A stretch of 64,000 nt of DNA from JAHECQ01 sp047638695 (GTDB lineage Bacteria; Actinomycetota; Acidimicrobiia; Acidimicrobiales; SZUA-35): positions 10,910 to 74,909 of the forward strand of contig JBLINY010000009.1 of NCBI GenBank assembly GCA_047638695.1, read 5' to 3'. Below, one piece after another: positions 18,165 to 26,038 of the stretch. A model generated the notes under the pieces. The model made no database searches. It saw only the letters and a program-made list of their open reading frames with translations, and was not told the origin of the DNA. The first letter of the stretch is position 1. Every line of letters begins with the position of its first letter. The position numbers were made by a program, and so were the translations under genes.

Positions 18165-19097
18165 ATGGCTGAACATGTCGTGATCACTGGTGGCTTTGGA
18201 TGTATCGGAGCGTGGGCGGCCGCGCTGCTGGCCGACGAGGGCGCGCAGGTAACGATTGCCGATCTCAGTGAGGACGATCACCGGCTGCAACTGGTGGCCG
18301 GCGCCGAGACCCGATCGAACATCAACGTGGTCAAGGCCGACCTCACCTCAGCTGATGAGGTCACGGCTGCCCTGGCCGACGCCACGCATGTGATCCATTT
18401 GGGCGCTCTGCAGGTGCCGTTCTGTCGGGCCAATCCTCGAGCCGGGGCGGCGGTCAACGTCGGGGGCACCATCAATGTGTTCGAAGCAGCCCTGGCAAAC
18501 GGCATCGAGCACGTCGTCTACGCCAGCAGTGTGGCCGTTTATGGCCCGATGGCCGATCCAACGGCACGGATCGATGACCACACGCCCTTCGATCCGCGCT
18601 CGTTGTACGGCGGATACAAGGTCGCCAACGAGCATGCGGCCCGTGTGTATGGGGCCGAGTTGGGTCTGCCCACGATTGGGCTGCGGCCTCACACGCTCTA
18701 TGGGCCGGGCCGTGATCAGGGCCTCACATCGCAACCCACCCAGGCAATTCGCGCTGCTCTAGCGGGAGAGAGGTATCAGATCGAGTACGGCGGCTCGATG
18801 GGCTTCCAGTACGCACCAGACGTGGCGCGCTGGTTCATCGCCGCAGTCCGAGCCGAACCGGAGGGGGCGTCGGTGTACAACCTGGGAGGGTCGACGGCAT
18901 CGGTAGCCGATTTCGTTGCCAACATCGGCAAGGTTGTTCCCGCTGCGGCCGAGCTGATTTCGCACGGCACCGATCCCCTCGACTTCCCGATCGGGGCCGA
19001 CGACAGCTCGCTTCGAGCCCGGCTGGGAGACCTCGCTGAGATGCCGTTGGTCGACGGAATTGCGGACACGGTCAGGGTGCTGACGTCCGCAAGCTGA
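18165..19097 (+). CDS. NAD-dependent epimerase/dehydratase
   Basis: A 310-residue extended SDR with an intact nucleotide site (GGFGCIGAWAA, near residues 8-18) and the catalytic YGGYK near residue 145. The middle segment NVGGTINVFEAALANGIEHV and the later LRPHTLYGPG are typical of nucleotide-sugar or uronate-type dehydrogenases. It starts at ATG 18165, divergent from the sugar-acid dehydratase with a 68-base gap. An NAD-dependent oxidation of a sugar or uronic acid feeding that dehydratase is plausible; this is inference from location only. Confidence 0.8.
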   Translation: MAEHVVITGGFGCIGAWAAALLADEGAQVTIADLSEDDHRLQLVAGAETRSNINVVKADLTSADEVTAALADATHVIHLGALQVPFCRANPRAGAAVNVGGTINVFEAALANGIEHVVYASSVAVYGPMADPTARIDDHTPFDPRSLYGGYKVANEHAARVYGAELGLPTIGLRPHTLYGPGRDQGLTSQPTQAIRAALAGERYQIEYGGSMGFQYAPDVARWFIAAVRAEPEGASVYNLGGSTASVADFVANIGKVVPAAAELISHGTDPLDFPIGADDSSLRARLGDLAEMPLVDGIADTVRVLTSAS

Positions 19098-19149
19098 GCG
19101 TGGTCGTCGAGCAAGCTCTGCCTCCGAGGAGAACCCTCAGTCGGCCGAT

Positions 19150-19935
19150 CTAGTCTTCGAGTCGGCGTAGGCCGGTGATGGCAAAAAGACCAAGAATGGC
19201 CAGCGAGCCGAACCCGGCGACCAGCCCGGGCCAGGTCGAATGCCATTGCACGCCGTCGTCAAGGAAGCCCTGACGGGCCATGCGGATGATGTTGGTGGCG
19301 GGATTGACACGGGCTGCTCCGTGTAGCCATCCGTCCATGACGGCCAACGGAACTTGGCCGATCGACAGGAACAGCGTCGAGAAGATGCCGACCTGTACGA
19401 GTCCCATGGCTCGTTGCGATTTCAGCCGAAACACGATCCCCAGTGCCCACAAGCCGGTGGCGCAGGCGAACAGGGCGCCGCTGAGCATAAGCAGCACCAA
19501 TCCGAAGAAGCCCGGCCAGTCGGCGCCCAACACCAGACCCAGGGGGAACACCGTGAGCAAGGGAAAGGTCGAGCGGGCAACCGATGTGCCGAGCGGTCCC
19601 AGGAGCAACACTCCTCGCCCCGATGGGGCGAGAAGGAGACGATCGTAGAACCCGCCCTCGATGTCGCGTGCGGTGCCGAAACCGATACCCATGCCGCCAA
19701 AAGCGGCGCCCTGGATGCAGGCGTAGGGCACGAACCAGTTGAAGATGTTGTCGGTAGGGAAACCGGGCAAATTGGTGATGGCCGAGTACGACCCGGCGAA
19801 CGCGATCATGAAGAAGATCGGCATGATCAGAATGGGTCCAATTGCCGCCGGCACCCTGGTGATCGCTACCAGGCTGCGTCGGACCAACTGTTTGACGATG
19901 GCCCAGGCGCTCACCGTTCCCTGAATGGCTGTCAC
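19150..19935 (-). CDS. ABC-2 type transporter permease
   Basis: A 261-residue integral membrane protein with six predicted helices. A cytoplasmic start (VKQLVRRSLVAITR) is followed by a first helix at PILIMPIFFMIAFAGSY. The segment RDIEGGFYDRLLLAPSGRG is the characteristic cytoplasmic loop of the ABC2_membrane family. It forms the second permease half of a DrrAB-like exporter. The start is a GTG at 19935 that overlaps the upstream permease stop as GTGA, so translation is coupled. Confidence 0.85.
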   Translation of the reverse strand: MTAIQGTVSAWAIVKQLVRRSLVAITRVPAAIGPILIMPIFFMIAFAGSYSAITNLPGFPTDNIFNWFVPYACIQGAAFGGMGIGFGTARDIEGGFYDRLLLAPSGRGVLLLGPLGTSVARSTFPLLTVFPLGLVLGADWPGFFGLVLLMLSGALFACATGLWALGIVFRLKSQRAMGLVQVGIFSTLFLSIGQVPLAVMDGWLHGAARVNPATNIIRMARQGFLDDGVQWHSTWPGLVAGFGSLAILGLFAITGLRRLED

Positions 19936-20783
19936 GAGACGTCCGCCAGGCGATGCTTGAGCTGCCTCAGGGCAAAGCCGATGGTGAGACCGGCGAAGCC
20001 CAGCGCAACCACGAGACCAACAAGCGCTTCCCCGAGATCGAAGCCAACGAGCACCTGGTGCCGGGAGGCATCGATCACATAGGTGATGGGATTGGCCTGA
20101 GCGACCCGCCGGTAGATGCCCGACATGGTCTCGATCGGGAAGAAGGCGCTAGAGATGAAAAGTAGAATGAACAGGAGCGGGAAAGAGTTGCCGACGGCTT
20201 CGGCCGATCCGGTTCGCAATCCAATGGCGGCGCCGTAGCCGCCGACACCGATGGCCATGACCATCGACAGAACGATCATGACGACTGCTCCGGCGATACC
20301 TCCTTCGACCTCCGCACCGAAGAGCCGGAACACGAGGATGTAGAACAGCGTGACTCCGGCGCCGTAGGTGGCGGCTCCGGCCAAGCGGGACACAAGGATC
20401 GATACTCGGGAGACCGGCGAGGCGAGCAGGCGGTCCATGAACCCGTTCTCGATGTCGAGGGCCAGGTCGGTCGAGGCGTTGATCGATCCAAACAGCGTGC
20501 CTTGCAAGATGGTGCCGGCCATGAGGAACTGCAGGAAGCTCTCGGCATCGGGGAAACCCGGTAGCGAGGTCGCTCGACCGAAGGCTGACGCCGAGACGGC
20601 GGTGATGAGAAGCGGGAACATGGCGCCGAACACCCAACTTGCGGGTTGTCGAAAGAAGCCAACGATGGCACGCCGGGCCATAGCCAAAAAGGCTCGGGTC
20701 TGGTCGGTCTGATGCCCCAAGCTTGGGGAGCGATCGGCGACATCAGGATTAGTGACATCAGGATTAGTGACATCGGCGGTCAT
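19932..20783 (-). CDS. ABC-2 type transporter permease
   Basis: A 283-residue membrane protein, the first permease half of the exporter. After a repetitive cytoplasmic N-terminus it has the ABC2_membrane pattern: LAMARRAIVGFFRQPASWVF, the loop LDIENGFMDRLLASPVSR, and five or six helices ending with FDLGEALVGLVVALG. The N-terminus carries a 15-bp repeat that encodes VTNPD twice. The ATG at 20783 overlaps the ATP-binding gene's stop (ATGA), so the three genes form one operon. The exported compound is unknown; DrrAB-type systems export drugs or lipids. Confidence 0.85.
   Translation of the reverse strand: MTADVTNPDVTNPDVADRSPSLGHQTDQTRAFLAMARRAIVGFFRQPASWVFGAMFPLLITAVSASAFGRATSLPGFPDAESFLQFLMAGTILQGTLFGSINASTDLALDIENGFMDRLLASPVSRVSILVSRLAGAATYGAGVTLFYILVFRLFGAEVEGGIAGAVVMIVLSMVMAIGVGGYGAAIGLRTGSAEAVGNSFPLLFILLFISSAFFPIETMSGIYRRVAQANPITYVIDASRHQVLVGFDLGEALVGLVVALGFAGLTIGFALRQLKHRLADVS
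20739..20768. repeat. 15-bp direct repeat inside a permease gene
   Basis: Two perfect copies of gacatcaggattagt (20739-20753 and 20754-20768), with a third degenerate copy following. In frame they add the residues VTNPD twice to the N-terminus of the permease, so the length change is neutral to the frame. Confidence 0.9.
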
Positions 20784-21736
20784 GCCTCGGAACCGTCCTC
20801 TGATGAGCCCTCGAGACGGCGGCCCGTCGCGTCCGCGAACACGTCGTCGAGCGAAGGAGCGTCGAGCTCCATATGGAGCACCGAGACGGCCCGCTCGTCG
20901 AGGGCACGAACGACGTCCGCCAGCCGGGAGGCACCGCTTTCGAGACCGATAGCGATGCGACCTGCCCGGGCCGGGCGAGTCTCGCCGTAGGCGCCCAGCA
21001 CAGCTCGAGCAGTTTCGAGTTGCTCGGGCGCTACATCAATACGCAACGTGGGCGAACCAACGGCGTCCTTGAGAGCGCCCGGTGTGCCCTCACGAACGAT
21101 GAGGCCGCCATCGATGATGCCAACTCGATGAGCGAGCTCGTCCGCCTCTTCCAGATATTGGGTCGTGAGGAAGACGGTGGTGCCGCCGGTATTGAGCCGG
21201 CGAACCTCCTCCCACAGGTTCTGACGGCTGCTGGGGTCGAGGCCGGTGGTTGGCTCGTCGAGGAAGAGGACTTCAGGCTCGTGGATGAGCGAGAGTGCCA
21301 GGTCGAGGCGCCGACGCATACCACCCGAATAGGTACCAACCCGGCGATCGGCGGCGTCGGTGAGGCCGACGCGCTCAAGCAGCTCGGCGCCACGCGATGT
21401 GGCCTGACTGCGTCCGATGCCATGAAGTGTCGATTGGAGTTTGAGCAGCTCGTTGCCCGTCATCAGAGGGTCGATGGCGGCATCTTGTAGCGCAACGCCG
21501 ATGCGTCGACGGACGTTGGCAGCATCGGTGGCGACATCGAATCCGGCGACGACGGCTCTACCCGAAGTCGGCTTGAGCAGCGTTGTCAGCATCCGAACCA
21601 TGGTCGACTTCCCGGCCCCGTTTGGTCCGAGAAACCCGTAGATCTCTCCCTCGGCCACGACGAGGTCGACACCCCGCACGGCTTCCACGTCGCCGAAGGA
21701 ACGAACGAGAGCCTCGGCCACGATCGGTGTCGTCAT
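20780..21736 (-). CDS. ABC transporter ATP-binding protein (DrrA-like)
   Basis: A 318-residue ATPase of the daunorubicin-resistance DrrA group. It has Walker A GPNGAGKST near residue 38, the signature YSGGMRRRLDLALSL, and Walker B with VLFLDEPTTGLDP, followed by the D-loop and switch histidine region (FLTTQYLEEADELA). The C-terminal extension after residue 220 is the usual DUF4162-type domain. It powers the two permeases encoded after it. Its ATG is 19 bases after the stop of the broken monooxygenase gene, so it shares that gene's promoter or has its own inside it. Confidence 0.9.
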   Translation of the reverse strand: MTTPIVAEALVRSFGDVEAVRGVDLVVAEGEIYGFLGPNGAGKSTMVRMLTTLLKPTSGRAVVAGFDVATDAANVRRRIGVALQDAAIDPLMTGNELLKLQSTLHGIGRSQATSRGAELLERVGLTDAADRRVGTYSGGMRRRLDLALSLIHEPEVLFLDEPTTGLDPSSRQNLWEEVRRLNTGGTTVFLTTQYLEEADELAHRVGIIDGGLIVREGTPGALKDAVGSPTLRIDVAPEQLETARAVLGAYGETRPARAGRIAIGLESGASRLADVVRALDERAVSVLHMELDAPSLDDVFADATGRRLEGSSEDGSEA

Positions 21737-21755
21737 GAGGTGTGTCTAGCAGCCG

Positions 21756-23332
21756 CTAGGTAAGCCGCAGCTTGGTGGCCAATTCGAGTATGAGATCATC
21801 GAGTGAAAGCTGATCGCTCGTGTGCCCGAACACATAGCGGTCGGGGCGAACAATGGCCGCACTGGCTTGTTCGAAGAGCGGGTCGAGGCGACCGGATACC
21901 GGGGTAAGTCCTTCGAGCGACACCGTGGCGATGCCAAGGCGCCGAATCACGGCGGCCGCATCGTCCGACACCGAGAGGTCGCTCATGGTTCGGCCGACGA
22001 CGGCAAAGCCGGATCCGAGCAGGTCGTCCAACCGAAACTCGGGGCCATGTTCGTGTTCGACCATAGGTTGAGGGAACAGATAGCCGGTTGAGCCCGCGTC
22101 GCTTACTTGGTTGGCATGCACAACTCCGTCCCGTAGCGGTGGTTGTTCGCGCCCCTGGCCGTAGCCCTATGCTGCCAACCGCTCGGGGGCAACGGGCGGG
22201 TGGGCGCCAGACCGTTCGGCTCTCTCGACTGCAGCGAGATGCTCCATGAGCTGCCCGATAGCGACAGCCCAGTCGGTCAGGTCCTGGGCATGAGCATTCC
22301 GCTCGGCCTGGTACGTGTCGAGGAGGTCGTCGGCGGCGAGGTCGGCGATGACCATTGGAAGCTTCCAGGCCAGGTTGATGACGTCACGCATGCCGGTGTT
22401 CATGCCTTGTCCGAGAAACGGTGGTGTTTGGTGTGCAGCATCGCCGGCGAGGAACACGTTTCCCCGACGCCAGGTGTCAGCTGTTGCGGCGTGGAAGCGA
22501 TACACCGCCGCTCTGCGGATGTCGTAGGTATCCGACGGGGTCCACGGATCAATGAGGCTACGAATCTTCCCCCGCTCGAGCATCTGTTCGCTGGTCTCGC
22601 CATCCTCGAGTTGAAACTCCCAACGCCGATACGGATCCTTGGTACAGACATATGTTGCGAGACGGTCCGGGTCGCAAACCTGCAGCGTGTCGTTGGTGAG
22701 CGTGTGGCCGGCCCGAGTGGCCACATCGACTACAAGCCAGTCGCTCTCGTATCCGAGGTCGTGCCAACCAACGTTCAACTGGCCGCGAACAAAGCTGGCG
22801 GCCCCATCGCATCCGATCAGGTACCGCGCCGTGTTCGCGGCCGGGTTGCCATCGGGCTGCGCAAACGCCAGAGTCACGCCTCCACCGGGATCGTCGCCGC
22901 CTACCGATACGTCGTCGAAAGAGCTGACGGTGCAACCGATGGGGCGGTGACATTGGGGTGGTCGACCGCTGTGGCCCGGAGCCAGCCCTCGAATTCGGGT
23001 TGATCGAACATGGCGGTGGCCGGCCAGCCGTTCCGTCCTACTGCCCGAGGCTCTTGTCCGAAAAGCCACTCACGTTTCGAATTGGCGAAACCGAAACGAT
23101 CTCCCTCCCGGAAGGGTTGGAGAAGCTTGACTACGTCACCGGATCGCCCGCTGGACTGGAAGGCTCGAATGATCTCACCATCGAGCGCGACCGCTCGTGG
23201 CAGCTGGTAAACGAGGGGATCCCGTTCGAAGGCGATTATCTGTAGACCGGCGTCGGCGAGAAGAATGGCTGCCGTACTGCCGACCGGTCCGAGACCGACG
23301 ATCGCTATGTCGTATTCGGGAGCTCTCTCCAC
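21756..23332 (-). pseudogene. FAD-dependent aromatic-ring monooxygenase (MhpA-like), broken by a frameshift and an in-frame stop
   Basis: Read together, three open frames make one MhpA/PheA-type flavoprotein of about 525 residues. The N-terminal part from GTG 23332 has the FAD site GLGPVG and the segment VYQLPRAVALDGE. The middle part has GCDGAASFVR and the second FAD motif VFLAGDAAHQTPPFLGQGMN. The C-terminal part has GYLFPQP and lipid-like thioredoxin-fold residues. Two lesions break it: a one-base indel near 22945-22955, beside a CCCC run, and a TAG at 22167-22169 in frame with the downstream part (the frame continues as GYGQGREQPPLRDG). It lies 19 bases before the exporter ATPase. Read-through is possible but the frameshift argues for decay. 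Confidence 0.75.
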
Positions 23333-23366
23333 ATGGGAAGCTCTGTCGTATTAGCGAGCCGAGGGG

Positions 23367-24362
23367 TCAACCAGAGGACAGTGCCTTCCACAAAGAGCGA
23401 TAGTTCCGGTAGGTGTACTCATTGGACACCCAACCCGAACGTACCAACTCCTTGTGGAGCAGCGGGAGATTCCAGCAACTCACGCCCATATCGACGTGAT
23501 GAGCAAGGTGGTAGCCGATGTTGTGCGGCGCCAGCCAGAAGCTGGCTAACCAAGTCTGGCGCACGTCATGGGTGGTCTGTCGTCGATCGGCCGATTGCAT
23601 CAGGCCGCCGTGTTCGGCTACGGCCCGCAGCCGATTGATGACGCGCCAGATTGTTTGATGGGGGAGCCACCACAGGAAGAAGTAGAGCTCGGGACGGCCG
23701 ACGATCGTGAAGGCGGCGATAATGGGAATCTGGCAGGCCAGAATTCTCACTGCCGTCGGCTTGCGTTTTCGGGCCGCTTTTACCAGACCGACGAAGAGCT
23801 TCCAGCCCGTGCGCCCCGTGGCATCCCGCAGCAGTTTGCGTCGGAAGCTGGCCCGGCTCACCGGATAGTTGGCGTAGAGGGCCACGTCGGGTTCCTTCGG
23901 GCCCATCTCGTCGCGGTGATGGTTGATATGGGCCCGGCGATACAGCTCGAACGGCACCCATGAGGGGTAGGACAGAATCCAACGCCCTACCCAGTCGTTG
24001 AGGCCGTTGTTGTTGAACAGGGTGCGATGCACGGCTTCGTGCCCCAGGCTGGCGAAACGGGCATACGCCCGACCCATCAGAAGGAACGCCGCCACCCACG
24101 CGACGGGATGCGACAACCAGATGGCAGCCGCCACGACGGCGACTGGTTCGAGGACGACGAGTGCGAGTGTTATTGCACTCTTCCACTGAGGAATCGTGCG
24201 AAGGTTGGCGCGTAACTCGGGCACGGCCTTACCGCCAGCAAGCAGACGGTCGGTCGGCAACACATCGGGGAGGGCAGCGGGGGCAGCCACCATGCCTCCG
24301 AGGCGAGGCCCTGTGGCTCTGATGCTGGAGTTGTGATCTTCGGTTGAACTCGTCACGACCAC
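23367..24362 (-). CDS. fatty acid desaturase family protein
   Basis: A 331-residue membrane desaturase with the three histidine boxes of the family: GHEAVH, HINHH and HLAHH. Hydrophobic helices flank them (ALVVLEPVAVVAAAIWL, VAWVAAFLLMG). Such enzymes use two iron ions and O2 to desaturate or hydroxylate acyl chains, carotenoids or similar lipids at the membrane. The start is a GTG at 24362; nearby GTG codons could serve instead. It is divergent from the PaaX-like repressor, with a gap of about 67 bases. It lies next to the fatty-acid oxygenase block, so a role in supplying unsaturated acyl chains is possible. Confidence 0.8.
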   Translation of the reverse strand: MVVTSSTEDHNSSIRATGPRLGGMVAAPAALPDVLPTDRLLAGGKAVPELRANLRTIPQWKSAITLALVVLEPVAVVAAAIWLSHPVAWVAAFLLMGRAYARFASLGHEAVHRTLFNNNGLNDWVGRWILSYPSWVPFELYRRAHINHHRDEMGPKEPDVALYANYPVSRASFRRKLLRDATGRTGWKLFVGLVKAARKRKPTAVRILACQIPIIAAFTIVGRPELYFFLWWLPHQTIWRVINRLRAVAEHGGLMQSADRRQTTHDVRQTWLASFWLAPHNIGYHLAHHVDMGVSCWNLPLLHKELVRSGWVSNEYTYRNYRSLWKALSSG

Positions 24363-24429
24363 ACCTTACACTCTGAGATCGCATGATTCAATTCTGTGAT
24401 GTCGGTGACGGCAGGGAGCCCCGACCCGC

Positions 24430-25242
24430 ATGAGGCTGACCCGGCACGATCAAGATCTCGGATTGAGGCCGCTGACTGCTCGGTCGCTTGTGGTCAGCAT
24501 GTTGCTTGGAACACACCCGCCTCGCCTCCCGGCCCATGCCCTCGTGTCTTCGGCCGCGCTCTTCGGTATCAGCGAGGGAGCATGTCGCACCGCACTCAGT
24601 CGACTGGTGGCGAGCGGCGAGATTACGAACGACGATGGCTGGTACGCCCTCGGGGCCGATCTCATCAATCGGCAGCGGAGCCAGGATGTCGGACGCGCGA
24701 CCAGGCCGACACCGTGGGACGGCAGGTGGCGCACCCTGATAGTTACGGCCGAGCGTCGTTCGGCCACCGACAGAACCGACGCCCGAAGTCGGCTGCGTTC
24801 AGCTCGCTTCGCCGAGCTTCGCGAAGGCATCTGGACCCGTCCCAACAATTTGCCAGAAAGCCCGGTCGTTGCAGATCTCGCTGGCCGAGGCTGGCTGGCC
24901 GCCGAGGTCACGTTCGATGACGGGCTCGACCCAGAAGACTTGTGGCCATTGGCCCGGTGGCGACACACGGCGATCGGGCTGCACACGCTGATCGAGCAGC
25001 TGACACCTCGGCTGGAGCAAGACGATCCGTCAGATTTGGCCAAAGGCTTCCTGGTCGCCGCAGCCGGTCTACGGCAGTTCAAAAGCGATCCGTTGCTGCC
25101 CGATGAGGTGCTGCCGGCAACATGGCCGGGGGCTGAGTTCCGTGAGGCCTATGACCGATTCGACCAGAGTTACCGCCGGGTCCTCCGCCAGTTCTTGCAG
25201 GAGGCGAAGGGTCAGACTGACGCTGGCCAGACTTGCGGATAG
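24430..25242 (+). CDS. PaaX-family transcriptional regulator
   Basis: A 270-residue repressor of the PaaX type. The N-terminal winged helix reads RSLVVSMLLGTHPPRLPAH and FGISEGACRTALSRLVASGEI. The central dimerisation segment WDGRWRTLIVTAERR and FAELREGIWTRPNNL, and the C-terminal domain ending near the YRRVLRQFLQEA helix, match family members. Classic PaaX binds phenylacetyl-CoA and represses paa genes. This one is far from the paa genes at the right edge and may instead answer to another acyl-CoA. It is divergent from the desaturase, and its 3' end overlaps the PhyH gene by 31 bases antisense. Confidence 0.8.
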   Translation: MRLTRHDQDLGLRPLTARSLVVSMLLGTHPPRLPAHALVSSAALFGISEGACRTALSRLVASGEITNDDGWYALGADLINRQRSQDVGRATRPTPWDGRWRTLIVTAERRSATDRTDARSRLRSARFAELREGIWTRPNNLPESPVVADLAGRGWLAAEVTFDDGLDPEDLWPLARWRHTAIGLHTLIEQLTPRLEQDDPSDLAKGFLVAAAGLRQFKSDPLLPDEVLPATWPGAEFREAYDRFDQSYRRVLRQFLQEAKGQTDAGQTCG

Positions 25243-26012
25243 TGCGGACCCGTGAACGGCTGTCCCTCGACCTGACCGTCATGAACGAAGCCAGACGCCA
25301 TCCCTTCCTCCCATAGGTAGGTGGCGTCGTCGCCGATGTAGCGAACGGTGTATCCACGCCGCTGACGGTCAGCGCGTGTGTTCGGCCCTGCGTAATGAAC
25401 GGTCATGGCGTGGAAGGCAATGACATCCCCAGGCTGCATATCCCAGGAGAGGATGGCGTGCTGATCTCGCTCTTGTTCGTAGTCAGGGATTTCTTCGTAA
25501 TTCGGGTTTCGGGTGTACGACGTACCGCCCGGAGCGAATGGTTCTGGTTGGAACCACCGATCCCACTTGTGCGATCCGGCGATGAACTCGAGGCCCCCGC
25601 TGTCGAGCGTGACCTCATCGAGGGCGAGCCAGAACGACAGGACCTGACGACCACGAACCGGCCAGTATGGCTGGTCGTTGTGCCAGCGCGTCGGGGCATC
25701 GGTGGCTGAGTCCTTGACGAACAGTTGGTCATAGAGGAGGCGGACAGACTTGGCGCCCATGAGCTCTGCAGCGAGCCCGGGAAGGGGAGAATCCAAACAA
25801 TAGGCGGCGAAGTCAGGGTCGTTCTCCCAAACCCGAATATTCCCATGGAACCTGCCCCCCGACTCGATCTCGTAGCCGTGAAAGAACGGGCCGGGGTTGG
25901 CGATATCGCGGTCGATGGCAGCGGCCAGTTTATTGACCCAAGCGCCATCGACGACCCGGGGTATCAGGACAGCCCCGTCGCGTTCAAAAGCTTCGATATC
26001 GGCTTGCAGCAT
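25212..26012 (-). CDS. phytanoyl-CoA dioxygenase family protein
   Basis: A 266-residue Fe(II)/2OG oxygenase of the PhyH family. The iron ligands H111 and D113 are in RWHNDQPYW and the distal histidine is in TVHYAGPN (H206). The 2OG-binding arginine lies in the following DRQRRGYTVRY stretch. Human PhyH starts alpha-oxidation of branched acids by 2-hydroxylating the acyl-CoA; bacterial members act on many small molecules. The gene follows the alpha-dioxygenase-like gene by 26 bases on the same strand, so they are co-transcribed. That pairing supports a role in oxidation at C2 of an acyl chain, by inference. Confidence 0.85.
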   Translation of the reverse strand: MLQADIEAFERDGAVLIPRVVDGAWVNKLAAAIDRDIANPGPFFHGYEIESGGRFHGNIRVWENDPDFAAYCLDSPLPGLAAELMGAKSVRLLYDQLFVKDSATDAPTRWHNDQPYWPVRGRQVLSFWLALDEVTLDSGGLEFIAGSHKWDRWFQPEPFAPGGTSYTRNPNYEEIPDYEQERDQHAILSWDMQPGDVIAFHAMTVHYAGPNTRADRQRRGYTVRYIGDDATYLWEEGMASGFVHDGQVEGQPFTGPHYPQVWPASV

Positions 26013-26038
26013 GCAAACGAACGTAGCGGTTCAACCCA

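Noticed and set aside
22167..22169. In-frame TAG as pyrrolysine or a programmed read-through
   Set aside because: The gene also has a frameshift near 22950, and no pyrrolysine gene or recoding signal is visible, so decay is simpler.
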